From Synechococcus sp. MVIR-18-1 (GTDB lineage Bacteria; Cyanobacteriota; Cyanobacteriia; PCC-6307; Cyanobiaceae): a stretch of 64,000 nt of DNA. Within the stretch, counting starts at the first letter, position 1, and every line of letters starts with the position of its first letter. Of the stretch, positions 18,165 through 27,292 are shown one piece after another. The position numbers were made by a program, and so were the translations under genes. The stretch spans positions 620,001-684,000 of the forward strand of contig NZ_CP047942.1 in NCBI RefSeq assembly GCF_014279835.1, read 5' to 3'. Below the pieces are notes generated by a model that was not told where the DNA came from, made no database searches, and saw only the letters and a program-made list of their open reading frames with translations.

Positions 18165-18425
18165 ATGACGCTCTGGGCCACTCTGATCTTGCTAGGCCTG
18201 ATGACCTACTTGTGGCTGGCAGGGCGCAGCAACCCCGACGACGTGATTGGTTTGCTGGAGCAAATCCTGGCGATCACCCTCGGCTTGGTGGTGCTGTTTA
18301 TTGGGCGCAGTTTGCTGTTGGAATTGTTGGTGTTGGTGTTCGCCCTGCGCTTGCCCGCGGCGCGCCGCAACCACCCCGTGGCAGCACGCTCTAAAGCCGG
18401 AAAAGACATGCTGATGCCGTTCTAA
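18165..18425 (+). CDS. Small two-helix membrane protein, unknown
   Basis: An 86-aa protein with two hydrophobic segments joined by a polar turn (AGRSNPDDVIGLLEQ) and a basic tail. No known family recognised. It follows the DppC-like gene on the same strand, which suggests co-transcription but not function. The ATG at 18165 is preferred over an in-frame start overlapping the permease. Confidence 0.55.
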   Translation: MTLWATLILLGLMTYLWLAGRSNPDDVIGLLEQILAITLGLVVLFIGRSLLLELLVLVFALRLPAARRNHPVAARSKAGKDMLMPF

Positions 18426-18452
18426 CGGCACCTTGTTGCCATTACCGTTCGC

Positions 18453-19142
18453 TCAACAGCGCAGTTTGGCGGTGCGCGGTAAGTCGCCCTGAATTTCACC
18501 CTCTTCGTTGAGCGTGGGATAGGGGCGTTCATTTTCGCGGCACCAGAGTGCAACGTCTGGATAGGCCCACTCGAACAGCAGATTGTCGTAGTCCTCTGCT
18601 GGGATCCCTTCCCCATCGGATGGGGCAAGTCCAGCCGCTTCCCGCTGACGCAGGGCCTCAAACAACAGGGTGGCGGTGGCCACCGAGACGTTGAGCGACT
18701 GCACCATCCCGCGCATCGGGATGAACACGTCGGTGTCCATCAGCTTGGTGGCGTTTTCGCTGAGTCCCCATTTCTCTGCGCCTAAAACAAAGGCGCTAGG
18801 GCCGGTGAAGTCACAGTCGCGGTAATCCACCGCATCCACGCTCAGATTAGTCCCATACAGGTGAAAGCCCCTGTCTTTGAGCTGTTTAACAGCTGCCTCG
18901 ATGTTGGGGTGGCCGTGCAAGGGCACCCAGCGTTGACTGCCTTGGGCCGTGCTGTTGTATGTGCGTGAGCGCCCACTCAGGCTCACGGCATGGGCTTCCA
19001 GCACGCCAACGGCATCGCAGCTGCGCAGGATCGCAGAGAGGTTGTGGGGTTTGTCCACGTGCTCAACCAACACGGTGAGGTTCGCCATGCGTTGGTTCAA
19101 CACCGCACGCAACCGCTCGAAACGACGGGGAAGGATGGGCAT
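18453..19142 (-). CDS. trmH: tRNA (guanosine-18-2'-O)-methyltransferase TrmH
   Basis: A 229-aa SpoU/SPOUT methyltransferase, the same length as E. coli TrmH. Motifs are KPHNLSAILRSCDAVG (motif 1), FVLGAEKWGLS (motif 2) and PMRGMVQSLNVSVATATLLF (motif 3, knot and SAM site). It would methylate G18 in the tRNA D-loop. It starts next to a divergent signal-peptide protein gene. A second SPOUT enzyme lies at 57.0 kb. Confidence 0.88.
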   Translation of the reverse strand: MPILPRRFERLRAVLNQRMANLTVLVEHVDKPHNLSAILRSCDAVGVLEAHAVSLSGRSRTYNSTAQGSQRWVPLHGHPNIEAAVKQLKDRGFHLYGTNLSVDAVDYRDCDFTGPSAFVLGAEKWGLSENATKLMDTDVFIPMRGMVQSLNVSVATATLLFEALRQREAAGLAPSDGEGIPAEDYDNLLFEWAYPDVALWCRENERPYPTLNEEGEIQGDLPRTAKLRC

Positions 19143-19271
19143 GGCGCATCGTTCTCTGTACCTGAGGGTATGGGATGCCGCTCTCGGTCACATCCAGACG
19201 CATCGTGAGGCGGGTTCAGTCACCGATGTTGGGCTCTGTTTCAGAAAGATGGAGGTGTTGCTTCCTCTGCC

Positions 19272-19598
19272 ATGAAACGCACCTGGTTTGCTGTTGCTTT
19301 GATGCTGGTTTCTGCCTCCGCGCCTGCTTTGGCTCGGCCTAAAAACGTGTATGACTCACGATCCGAGTATGTGAATCAGCGTTATGGCGGTTCAGCTCGC
19401 GATCCTTGGGTGGGCGCGAATCGCGATGTCTACGTGAACAATCAAGACACCAACAGTTGCCTGGAAGGCAGTGTGATCGGAGGTCTGTTGGGTGCTGGCC
19501 TTGGGGCTGTTTTATCGCGGGGCAACGGCCGCTGGGTGGGTGTTCCGGTTGGTGGTGCCGCTGGTGCTCTGTTGGGCTGCCAAGTCGATGGGGGCTGA
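19272..19598 (+). CDS. Exported glycine-zipper protein
   Basis: A 108-aa protein with a clear signal peptide (MKRTWFAVALMLVSASAPALA). The C-terminal half has a glycine-zipper pattern (GSVIGGLLGAGLGAVLSRGNG, then GVPVGGAAGALLG) like outer-membrane or periplasmic 2TM glycine-zipper proteins. Two Cys flank the zipper. Function unknown. Confidence 0.7.
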   Translation: MKRTWFAVALMLVSASAPALARPKNVYDSRSEYVNQRYGGSARDPWVGANRDVYVNNQDTNSCLEGSVIGGLLGAGLGAVLSRGNGRWVGVPVGGAAGALLGCQVDGG

Positions 19599-19603
19599 TT
19601 CCT

Positions 19604-19807
19604 TCAGCGTTCCCACGTGGAGCCAAAATTGGCTTCCAAGATGGCTGCTTGTAAGAGAGTTTGCATGGTGTGCAAATTTTCTTGCTCGTGGGGCTCACCG
19701 CCTGACCAACGCTCGAGTCGGTAGCTCACGGCATCAAGCAGCAGCCTGAGGTCTGCTGGACTTAAGGACAGATCAATTCGTAAATCACCGTTGTCTTGGG
19801 TTGTCAT
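19604..19807 (-). CDS. Conserved-looking small protein, unknown
   Basis: A 67-aa soluble acidic protein (DLRIDLSLSPADLRLLLDAVSYRLERW). It reads like an authentic small cyanobacterial protein with amphipathic helices, but I do not recognise a family. It converges on the glycine-zipper gene with five bases between stops. Confidence 0.55.
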   Translation of the reverse strand: MTTQDNGDLRIDLSLSPADLRLLLDAVSYRLERWSGGEPHEQENLHTMQTLLQAAILEANFGSTWER

Positions 19808-19931
19808 AAGGCCTGAAAGAAAACCTGATCGTTGAGGTGAGTTGCTCGAACTGTCGAAAGGATGGTTAGTTCACTCAGATTGGCTCGCAACGAGCGGCCT
19901 AGTCGTGAGTTTCTGAGGAACAAAACATTTG

Positions 19932-20309
19932 ATGCGTCCCAGCAGCGATAAGGGCTTCGATGCGCGCGTCTGGCATGCCGTCAGCTTGATCCCGCATGGT
20001 CATTTGGCCACTTACGGCCAGGTGGCTGACTGGATCGGGGCCTGGGGCTGTGCGCGTCAGGTGGGATGGGCTCTGCGCAGGCTGAGCTTGCCTTCTGACG
20101 TGCCTTGGCAGCGCGTTGTGAACGCCAAAGGACGGATTTCGATGTGCCTCAGTCGGGAGGGGTCGGATTTGATGCAGCGCCAGCTTTTGATTGCAGAGGG
20201 CATCCCTGTGGATGCAGAAGGCCGGCTCCCGTTGCAGCGATTTCTCTGGAGGCCGGACCTCGAGGCGCTAGCTCTAGAGATCCATCAATTCGCCATTGCC
20301 CGTGAGTGA
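19932..20309 (+). CDS. Alkyltransferase-like (ATL) DNA-binding protein
   Basis: A 125-aa homologue of the O6-methylguanine-DNA methyltransferase DNA-binding domain (TYGQVADWIG, then ARQVGWALRR). The active-site PCHRV of true transferases is PWQRVV here: Cys is replaced by Trp, as in ATL proteins that bind alkyl lesions and hand them to nucleotide excision repair. A GAGGA lies about a dozen bases upstream of the ATG. It overlaps the start of rsmB, so the two are probably co-expressed. Confidence 0.85.
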   Translation: MRPSSDKGFDARVWHAVSLIPHGHLATYGQVADWIGAWGCARQVGWALRRLSLPSDVPWQRVVNAKGRISMCLSREGSDLMQRQLLIAEGIPVDAEGRLPLQRFLWRPDLEALALEIHQFAIARE

Positions 20310-21657
20310 GCCCGAAGTCAACGGCGCCAAAATTGGTTTACCTGCGCGTCGTTTGGCCTGGGAGGTGCTGGAGGCCGTTGCTGCGGGTGCTTATGCCGAC
20401 GTCGCCTTAGAGCGGGCCATTCGCCAAAGTTCCCTGTCTCCAGCGGATCGCGGTCTGGCCACCGAACTGGCCTATGGATGCATTCGCTGGCGGCAATGGC
20501 TCGATGGTTGGTTGGACCGTCTCGGCAAAGTTCCAGCCCATAAACAGCCGCCCCGGCTGCGTTGGCTGTTGCATCTCGGCCTCTATCAAGTGCTGCGTAT
20601 GCAGCGCATCCCCGCAGCTGCCGCAGTGGACACCACGGTGGAGCTGGCCAAGCGCCACCGGCTCTCCAAGCTCTCTCCTGTGGTGAATGGGGTGCTCCGC
20701 TCGGCCCTACGCGCCAAGGAGGCCGGCGAGACGCTGTCTCTGCCCGAACAACCCGCCCAACGACTGGCGTTGTGCCATTCCCTTCCCGTTTGGTTTGTTG
20801 AGAGCCTCTTGAGCTGGTCTGGTCCTGACCAGGCCGAGCGTGTGGCGTTCGCCTGCAATCAAGTGCCGCCCTTGGATCTACGTGTGAATCGCTTGTGCTC
20901 TACCCCTGAGGTGGTGGCGTCTGAATTGGCTGAGGCGGGGGTGCCCACGCAGCCGATCGATGGTTGCCCAGATGGCTTGCAGGTGCTGGCGCCTGCAGGA
21001 GATTTGCGTCTTTGGCCTGGTTTTGAACAGGGGCATTGGAGCGTTCAGGATCGATCAGCTCAGGGTGTTGCTCCGCTGTTAGCGCCTCAGCCTGGAGATC
21101 GGATTCTTGATGCTTGCGCTGCTCCAGGTGGGAAGGCAACCCACCTGGCGGAGCTGATGGGGGATGGGGGGGAGATCTGGGCGGTGGATCGCTCTGCTGG
21201 TCGCTTAAAGAGAGTGGCTGCCAACGCAGCCCGCTTGGGATGCGCTTCGATCCATGCGCTCGCAGCCGATGCGGCCGACCTCCTTGGGCAAAAGCCTGAG
21301 TGGCATGGTTTCTTTCAACGCATCCTTCTTGATGTTCCTTGCTCCGGGCTGGGAACGTTGTCCCGGCATCCTGATGCCCGTTGGCGCGTGACGCCTGCCA
21401 CGGTGGAGGAGCTATTGCCGCTGCAAGCGCAATTGCTGGCGGCGATGCTGCCCTTGCTCGCTCCTGGTGGACGTTTGGTGTACGCGACTTGCACAATCCA
21501 TCCGGCGGAGAACGGCGCGCAGGTCAACAAGCTTCTCCAGGGGCATGCTGATTTTCAGTTGGAGTCCGAGCAGCAGCGCTGGCCTGACCCTGATGGGGGT
21601 GATGGGTTCTACACCGCAGTGATCAATGCACCGATCACTGCACCGGCAAAGGTCTAA
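20302..21657 (+). CDS. rsmB: 16S rRNA (cytosine-967-C5)-methyltransferase RsmB
   Basis: About 451 aa. An N-terminal NusB-like RNA-binding domain is followed by the methyltransferase: SAM motif ACAAPGGKATHLAEL, motif IV DVPCSGLGTLSRHPDARWR and motif VI YATCTIHPAEN, giving both catalytic Cys. It makes m5C967 in the small subunit. The GTG at 20302 overlaps the upstream stop (GTGAGTGA); a TTG at 20296 is possible. The end overlaps the convergent PBP gene by 23 bp. Confidence 0.9.
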   Translation: MSEPEVNGAKIGLPARRLAWEVLEAVAAGAYADVALERAIRQSSLSPADRGLATELAYGCIRWRQWLDGWLDRLGKVPAHKQPPRLRWLLHLGLYQVLRMQRIPAAAAVDTTVELAKRHRLSKLSPVVNGVLRSALRAKEAGETLSLPEQPAQRLALCHSLPVWFVESLLSWSGPDQAERVAFACNQVPPLDLRVNRLCSTPEVVASELAEAGVPTQPIDGCPDGLQVLAPAGDLRLWPGFEQGHWSVQDRSAQGVAPLLAPQPGDRILDACAAPGGKATHLAELMGDGGEIWAVDRSAGRLKRVAANAARLGCASIHALAADAADLLGQKPEWHGFFQRILLDVPCSGLGTLSRHPDARWRVTPATVEELLPLQAQLLAAMLPLLAPGGRLVYATCTIHPAENGAQVNKLLQGHADFQLESEQQRWPDPDGGDGFYTAVINAPITAPAKV

Positions 21658-23668
21658 AGAATTCATCCACCGGGGGGCCGCCCGATGGGCTCACGTAGCG
21701 CGGAGTGGGTGCGGGTTTCGCTGCGCCCGCGTTCTCATTGAATGGATCATCCGTTTCACCGAATAGGTCGCGATCCGGAAGGGGCCCGTCACCAGGATTC
21801 GGTTTGTTGGGGTCGCTCGCTTTCTTTTTGCCAGGTCGTTGCAGAACCGGTCGTACGGTTTTGGGCTTGGCTGGAAACTTTTGCGCCGGGAATTCAGACT
21901 TGATTTGAGTCATGAATTGCTTCCAGGCCCACGCGGATTCGCCACTGTTGCTCTTGGTCTCTGCGTTGTTGTCGTGACCAAACCAAACGGCGGTGGTGAG
22001 TTGGGGAATGGAGCCGATGAACCAGATATCGCGACCTCCCTCTGATGTTCCCGTTTTTCCTGCCACAGGGCGATCGTCCAGCTTGGCTGCAATCCCAGTG
22101 CCGCCGCTCACCACCCGCTGCAGCATCCAATTCATGGTGTCTGCCACATCACTATCCATGGCCCGCTTTCCGCGGTCGCCATCCACTCTGCGGCTCCAAA
22201 GCACATCGCCTCCAGGCCCGCGGATCTCTTCAAAGGCGGTTGGTTTCACGTACACGCCGCGGTTGGTGACAGCGGAGTAGGCGGCTGTCATGTCCAGAAC
22301 GGTTTGCTCATAGGCACCGATCGCCATCGGGTAGTAACGGCCAAGAGGGCGTTTGTTACCAATCCCGAGATTGTTGGCCATCGCAATGATCGGGTCAAAG
22401 CCCACCTTGTCTTGCAATTGCACCGCAACGGTGTTGAGTGAATTCTTTAAGGCGTCGGCAAGAGAAATGTTGCCAAAATATTTTTTGCCGAAGTTTTTGG
22501 GGCAGTAACCGTTCCAGCAGCGGGGTTTATCTAAGAAAATATCTTCTGGTTTAACGCCCGCGTTAATTGCCGCGCTGTAGGGAAACAGTTTGAAGGTGGA
22601 GCCTGGCGATCTCAGCGCTTGTGTAGCGCGATTGAATTGGCTGGAGTAAAAGTTTTTGCCCCCCACCATCACCCGCACTAATCCGGTTCCAGGTGCGATC
22701 GAAACGATGACGCCCTCGGTTCCATTCGGTGCGATTTCACGCACCACCTTTTGGGCTTTGCGTTGCCAATCGAGATTGAGACTGGTGCGAATCTTGAGGC
22801 CTCCCACCTCCAGTTGTTCTGGGGTGAGCAAGGTGGGCAGCTGTTGGGCAACCCACGTTGTGAAATAGGGAGCCGTGCTGTTGTAGTACTTCGGGATGGC
22901 TGGCTTGAGGGCCAGTGGGCTGTTGCGAGCTGCTTCCGCTTCGCCCGAGGTGATGAATCCTTCCTGCTCCATGCGGCTGATCACGATGCTCCGCCTTTGC
23001 AGGGCGATCTCGGGGTTCACCAGCGGGGAATACAGCGAGGGTGCGGGTGGCATCCCAGCGATCAGAGCCGCTTCTGGGAGGGTCAATTCCTCCGGTTGCT
23101 TGGAGAAATACACCCAGGCCGCATCGGAGATGCCATAGGCGCTGGATCCGAGATACACAAAATTGAGGTATTGCTCGAGGATCTGCCCCTTGCTGAGTTG
23201 ACGCTCGAGCTTGTAGGCCAGTGCTGCTTCTTTGAGTTTGCGCGTGACCGTCCGGTCCTGGCTCAAGAACACCGTGCGCGCCAGTTGTTGGGTGATCGTG
23301 CTCGCTCCTTCGCGAACAGAGCCCTGCTTCAAATTTGTGACGACGGCCCGTCCGATTCCCCAGAGATCAACGCCGTCATGGTCAAAGAAGCGGCGGTCTT
23401 CAGCTGCAATGAAGGATTGCATCACCAGCTGGGGCATTTGCCCTGGTTTGATCTTTTCCCGGGTCGCTGGTCCGAGCTTCTGGATCACCTTGCCGTTGCT
23501 CGACAGGAGCGTGATCGTGCCTGGCCTGTTGAAAAGATTGATTCCTCTTGCATCCGGCAAGGTCGCATCAATCGCTCGCGTGATGGCGGCCTGCCCGAGC
23601 GCAGCACCACTACCAATCGCAACGGCGACGCCTGCGATCAGGAACCAGTGACGACGGGTGCGAATCAC
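21635..23668 (-). CDS. Class A penicillin-binding protein (PBP1A type)
   Basis: A 677-aa bifunctional peptidoglycan synthase: an N-terminal membrane anchor, GT51 glycosyltransferase (EDRRFFDHDGVD, GASTITQQLAR) and transpeptidase with STFK in SPGSTFK, the SLN of KNSLNT and KTGTS. The C-terminus is Pro/Lys-rich and likely disordered. Its start overlaps the end of chlG (ATGA), so a photosynthesis gene and a wall gene share a transcript. Confidence 0.94.
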   Translation of the reverse strand: MIRTRRHWFLIAGVAVAIGSGAALGQAAITRAIDATLPDARGINLFNRPGTITLLSSNGKVIQKLGPATREKIKPGQMPQLVMQSFIAAEDRRFFDHDGVDLWGIGRAVVTNLKQGSVREGASTITQQLARTVFLSQDRTVTRKLKEAALAYKLERQLSKGQILEQYLNFVYLGSSAYGISDAAWVYFSKQPEELTLPEAALIAGMPPAPSLYSPLVNPEIALQRRSIVISRMEQEGFITSGEAEAARNSPLALKPAIPKYYNSTAPYFTTWVAQQLPTLLTPEQLEVGGLKIRTSLNLDWQRKAQKVVREIAPNGTEGVIVSIAPGTGLVRVMVGGKNFYSSQFNRATQALRSPGSTFKLFPYSAAINAGVKPEDIFLDKPRCWNGYCPKNFGKKYFGNISLADALKNSLNTVAVQLQDKVGFDPIIAMANNLGIGNKRPLGRYYPMAIGAYEQTVLDMTAAYSAVTNRGVYVKPTAFEEIRGPGGDVLWSRRVDGDRGKRAMDSDVADTMNWMLQRVVSGGTGIAAKLDDRPVAGKTGTSEGGRDIWFIGSIPQLTTAVWFGHDNNAETKSNSGESAWAWKQFMTQIKSEFPAQKFPAKPKTVRPVLQRPGKKKASDPNKPNPGDGPLPDRDLFGETDDPFNENAGAAKPAPTPRYVSPSGGPPVDEFFRPLPVQ

Positions 23669-24618
23669 ATTCCCTGCGTCAGGGGACTATGGCCGATCGC
23701 CAGGGCTGTGACCAGCATTCCAAGCACCAGAAAGGGCTGGGCACTGGCTTGATATTTCACATCGAATTCCACTGGATCGCGAAGCAGCCAGATGTCTTGA
23801 AAAGTGATCTGAGGCACGATCAACAACACCAGCAGGACAGCTGCGAAATGCTGCCCGATTGCGATCAGAACCGCAACCATCAGGAGTTGGAAGAGGTCGA
23901 TCATCCCAGCGCTGATCCAGCTTGCGGGCCCAATTCCAAATGCAACAGGGAGTGACTGAAGCCCGAGAGCGCGATCACCTTCCACACTTTTGAAGTCGTT
24001 GACCACAGCAATGCCCAAGCCAGCAAGGCTGTAAGCGAGCGTCAGCAGCGCCGTAGCCCAGGTGAGTTGACCGAAGAGGGCCTGACCTGCCCACCAGGGC
24101 AGAGCGATGTAACTGGCCCCGAGCGCGTAATTGCCCAACCAGCCGTTCTGTTTCAGCTTGAGGGGGGGAGCTGAATAGATGTAGCTCACAAAAGAGCCGC
24201 CAAGGGCGAGCAGGAACAACACCGGAGTGCTGTGTCCAGCCCAGACATCCAAACCCCAAGACACTGCTAAGCCGGCGATCAGCAGGCCCCAGATCTGAAC
24301 CTTCACCTGGCCGAGACTGATGGCACCTGATGGGATCGGCCGGTACGGCTCATTGATCGCATCGATCTCGCGGTCGTAAAAGTCATTGATGGTTTGGGTG
24401 TAGCCGGCGAGCAGGGGGCCACTCATCACCATGCAGGCCAGCGCAGCGCCCACGTGGTCAAGACGCCATTCGTAATTCCCGCTGGCCGCGGCACCACACA
24501 CCACTCCCCAAATCAGGGGAATCCAGGTGACTGGTTTCATCAGCTGCAAGCGCAGCTTCCAAATGTTGGAGGTGCCACTGGCACCTTTCATTCCGAGCAG
24601 CTGACGGGCGTCACTCAC
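23665..24618 (-). CDS. chlG: Chlorophyll synthase
   Basis: A 317-aa membrane prenyltransferase of the UbiA superfamily that esterifies chlorophyllide a with phytyl or geranylgeranyl diphosphate. The Asp-rich motifs are NDFYDREIDAINEP and the second motif NDFKSVEGDR; about nine membrane helices. Length and motifs match cyanobacterial ChlG. It is followed directly by the PBP gene. Confidence 0.95.
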   Translation of the reverse strand: MSDARQLLGMKGASGTSNIWKLRLQLMKPVTWIPLIWGVVCGAAASGNYEWRLDHVGAALACMVMSGPLLAGYTQTINDFYDREIDAINEPYRPIPSGAISLGQVKVQIWGLLIAGLAVSWGLDVWAGHSTPVLFLLALGGSFVSYIYSAPPLKLKQNGWLGNYALGASYIALPWWAGQALFGQLTWATALLTLAYSLAGLGIAVVNDFKSVEGDRALGLQSLPVAFGIGPASWISAGMIDLFQLLMVAVLIAIGQHFAAVLLVLLIVPQITFQDIWLLRDPVEFDVKYQASAQPFLVLGMLVTALAIGHSPLTQGM

Positions 24619-24629
24619 TAGGTCAATCC

Positions 24630-24851
24630 TCAGCCGGGAGCGATTTCGTCTTCGAAGAACCAGCTGGTAGAGCCATCACTGAGCTGAACGACCACGCCGA
24701 TTCCTTTTCCGTCAACAGTGCGGAAATCAACCACGGTGCCGGAGGAGTCTTTCTTGAGGAGTTCCACCAGGGCACCGGGAATGCGATCGCGGACTCGGGT
24801 GACCCGAACCTTCGAGCCGATGTCGATCGTGACTGACGTCTGCTGTGACAT
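24630..24851 (-). CDS. petP: PetP-like (DUF2862) cytochrome b6f-associated protein
   Basis: A 73-aa protein of the small SH3-fold family known as DUF2862/PetP ([15 protein letters not shown], then [18 protein letters not shown] and [11 protein letters not shown]). In Synechocystis, PetP binds the cytochrome b6f complex and tunes electron flow. I recognise the family from memory and rate the symbol as probable. It lies 11 bp upstream of chlG, fitting a photosynthesis context, and is divergent from hisF. Confidence 0.7.
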   Translation of the reverse strand: MSQQTSVTIDIGSKVRVTRVRDRIPGALVELLKKDSSGTVVDFRTVDGKGIGVVVQLSDGSTSWFFEDEIAPG

Positions 24852-24905
24852 GGCCTGCCAGGCTTGAGAAGTGGCCGCAACACTAACAGCCTCTTTTCAA
24901 CTGAC

Positions 24906-25697
24906 ATGGTCGCTCTTCGTTTGATTCCCTGCCTCGACGTGGCCAAGGGCCGGGTGGTGAAAGGTGTCAATTTTGTGGGCCTGCGTGACGCAGGCGATCC
25001 GGTGGAATTGGCCTGTCGTTACAGCGAGGCCGGAGCTGATGAGCTGGTGTTTCTCGATATTGCCGCCAGCCATGAGGGGCGCGCCACGTTGGTGGACCTC
25101 GTGCGTCGCACGGCTGCGAGTGTGACGATCCCGTTCACCGTGGGTGGCGGAATCGCTTCCGTGGAGGGCATCACTGAGCTGTTGCGTGCCGGTGCCGACA
25201 AGGTGAGTCTGAATTCGTCGGCTGTTCGTCGCCCTGAACTGGTCTCAGAGGGAGCTGAGCGTTTTGGCTGTCAGTGCATCGTTGTGGCGATTGATGCGAG
25301 GCGTCGGTCGAGCGGTGGCTGGGATGTCTATGTGAAAGGCGGCCGCGAAAACACTGGATTGGATGCGGTGGACTGGGCGCGTCGGGTTGCGGACCTTGGT
25401 GCAGGGGAAATTTTGCTCACGTCGATGGATGGCGATGGAACCCAAGCTGGTTATGACTTGGCGCTGACGCGTGCAGTGGCGCAGGCCGTTGCCGTACCTG
25501 TGATTGCATCGGGTGGGGCCGGCTGCATGGATCACATCGCTGCAGCTCTGGATTCCGGGCCAGAGGGCGGCCAGGCATCTGCGGCCTTGCTGGCTTCACT
25601 TCTCCATGACGGAGTTCTCAGCGTTGAGCAAATCAAATTGGATTTGCAAGGACGCGGTTTGCTGATCAGGCCCTTAGAACCCAAGATTGCGTCTTAA
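24906..25697 (+). CDS. hisF: Imidazole glycerol phosphate synthase cyclase subunit
   Basis: A 263-aa TIM barrel that, with HisH (elsewhere), makes imidazole glycerol phosphate and AICAR in histidine synthesis. Catalytic Asp residues lie in [14 protein letters not shown] and VVAIDARR; phosphate loops are TVGGGIAS and ASGGAGCMD. The ATG at 24906 gives the canonical [15 protein letters not shown] start; an earlier frame start at 24864 adds 14 residues and is unlikely. Confidence 0.95.
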   Translation: MVALRLIPCLDVAKGRVVKGVNFVGLRDAGDPVELACRYSEAGADELVFLDIAASHEGRATLVDLVRRTAASVTIPFTVGGGIASVEGITELLRAGADKVSLNSSAVRRPELVSEGAERFGCQCIVVAIDARRRSSGGWDVYVKGGRENTGLDAVDWARRVADLGAGEILLTSMDGDGTQAGYDLALTRAVAQAVAVPVIASGGAGCMDHIAAALDSGPEGGQASAALLASLLHDGVLSVEQIKLDLQGRGLLIRPLEPKIAS

Positions 25698-25744
25698 ATT
25701 GAAAAGACTTAATAGGGCAGGTTTTGACAGGAGGTCTGCCATTG

Positions 25745-25945
25745 ATGACACGTCAGCAGGCTTTGCCTGTGGGAATTGTGTTGGTGTTGGTGGTGATTGC
25801 ATTGCTGGCCTGGGCACTGCAATTGATGCAGTCGGCGATCGACCAACAGGAATTTTCGTTGATGCTTGCGGGCTGCTTGGTGTGTTCAGCCGCTGTTGGT
25901 TTGGCCACGGTGATGGTGATGACTTTGAACGGATTGCTTCTTTGA
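25745..25945 (+). CDS. Small two-helix membrane protein, unknown
   Basis: A 66-aa protein with two hydrophobic helices (VGIVLVLVVIALLAWALQL and AGCLVCSAAVGLATVMV). A strong AGGAGG lies about 10 nt before the ATG, one of the clearest ribosome binding sites in the window, which supports it being real. It sits between hisF and menG on the same strand and ends 7 bp before menG. Confidence 0.6.
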   Translation: MTRQQALPVGIVLVLVVIALLAWALQLMQSAIDQQEFSLMLAGCLVCSAAVGLATVMVMTLNGLLL

Positions 25946-25952
25946 TCTGCTT

Positions 25953-26654
25953 GTGAAACCTCGTGATCCTGCTGCAGTTGAGGCGTTGTTTAACGCTGTT
26001 GCTCCCCGTTATGACCGCCTGAATGACCTGCTGAGTTTGGGGCTGCACAGACAGTGGAAGCGTCAACTCCTGTCTTGGCTGAGTCCGCAACCGCGTGAGC
26101 GTTGGCTTGATCTGTGTTGTGGAACGGGTGATCTCGCTCTTGCGTTGGCAAGAAAGTTGAGACCGGAGGGTTCTGTTTTGGGGCTTGATGCTGCAGCGGC
26201 GCCCTTGACTTTGGCTGCGGAGCGAGCGGGCCGCGAGCCCTGGTTGCCGGTGCAATGGATGCAAGCGGATGCCCTTGAAACCGGGTTGCCAGATCAAGAT
26301 TTCGATGGGGTGGTGATGGCCTATGGGTTACGCAACCTGGCGGACCCGTTCTTGGGTTTTCAGGAGATGGCAAGGGTGCTGAAGCCTGGCGGGCGCGCCG
26401 CTGTGTTGGATTTCAATCGGTTGCCAGAAGGCAGTGCAGCGGCAGCGTTTCAACGGACCTACCTGCGCCGGATCGTGGTTCCTGTCGCTGCTGGCATGGG
26501 GCTTGCCGACCAATACGCCTATCTCGAAACGAGCGTGGAGCAATTCCTGACGGGAGCGGAGCAGGAGCAGCAGGCTGTTGCTGCTGGTTTTACCGCGGCA
26601 CAGCATCGACGATTGGTCGGCGGACAGATGGGTGTGCTGCTCTTAATTCGTTGA
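25953..26654 (+). CDS. menG: MenG/UbiE-type quinone C-methyltransferase
   Basis: A 233-aa SAM-dependent methyltransferase. The SAM motif is LDLCCGTGDLALALA, with the UbiE signature YDRLNDLLSLGLHRQWKR near the N-terminus and YGLRNLADPFLGFQEM mid-protein. In cyanobacteria this family carries out the last methylation of phylloquinone. The start is GTG at 25953. Confidence 0.88.
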   Translation: MKPRDPAAVEALFNAVAPRYDRLNDLLSLGLHRQWKRQLLSWLSPQPRERWLDLCCGTGDLALALARKLRPEGSVLGLDAAAAPLTLAAERAGREPWLPVQWMQADALETGLPDQDFDGVVMAYGLRNLADPFLGFQEMARVLKPGGRAAVLDFNRLPEGSAAAAFQRTYLRRIVVPVAAGMGLADQYAYLETSVEQFLTGAEQEQQAVAAGFTAAQHRRLVGGQMGVLLLIR

Positions 26655-26751
26655 TTGAAATCGTTAAGGATGGTTGAGGCCTGTTGAGACCCTTGCGCGG
26701 TGACCCCAAAAAGGGATTAGGAAGAAAACATTAAGAAACGGAGGTATCCGT

Positions 26752-27105
26752 TTGGCCTTCCCGCTCCCGTCATTGCTGGCTTCGATTGAAGATCTCTTGG
26801 TGGAGGTGGCATGGCTAGACGGGATGATCCTGGTCACGGAATCTCAAACAGCGAGCTTTCTGCCCATCGCTCAAGTCAACCCTGTGCTGGCCAGGCTGCG
26901 ATCGAAACCGCGGGGTGCGGAGGTCGCAGACAAACTCAGCCTGTCGCTGCTGAAGTCCCAGGGGAAACGGGCGAGCAAACCTGTGCTGGTCGTTCAGGGA
27001 GGTGGACGCTTTTGGTTGGGGATTATTAGCCCCAGCATCTCCCGCTCTCGCTCGCGTCAACAGCACGCTGTCGCTCATTTGGATCGCTGTTTTGCAAAGG
27101 GGTAA
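26752..27105 (+). CDS. Conserved-looking protein, unknown
   Basis: A 117-aa protein with no recognised domain. It starts with TTG at 26752, preceded by GGAGG with a 7-nt spacing, which decides the start. The mid part is Leu/Lys-rich (ARLRSKPRGAEVADKLSLS) and the tail basic. No membrane segment. Its neighbours (menG and an orphan gene) give no clue. Confidence 0.5.
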   Translation: MAFPLPSLLASIEDLLVEVAWLDGMILVTESQTASFLPIAQVNPVLARLRSKPRGAEVADKLSLSLLKSQGKRASKPVLVVQGGGRFWLGIISPSISRSRSRQQHAVAHLDRCFAKG

Positions 27106-27292
27106 CCCCAGGCGATGCCGGCTTTCCTCTTGATCGAACAACTTGATTGGAGCAAGATTTGATCTGGGCCTCAATCTTTGGATTTGAACGAATCTGAATG
27201 GATTGAATTTAGATCTTTGTTATTTGCTTAGATCCTTGATTCTTATTGCCTGGCTGATGCCTGCTAGATTTTTATTGCTTGCTCGTTATTGA

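Noticed and set aside
22751-23752. A 333-codon plus-strand frame across the PBP gene
   Set aside because: It runs antisense to conserved GT51 and transpeptidase motifs, and has no recognisable domain.
25674-26297. A 207-codon minus-strand frame opposite hisF/menG
   Set aside because: It crosses two real genes antisense and is Arg/Pro/Ser-rich shadow sequence.
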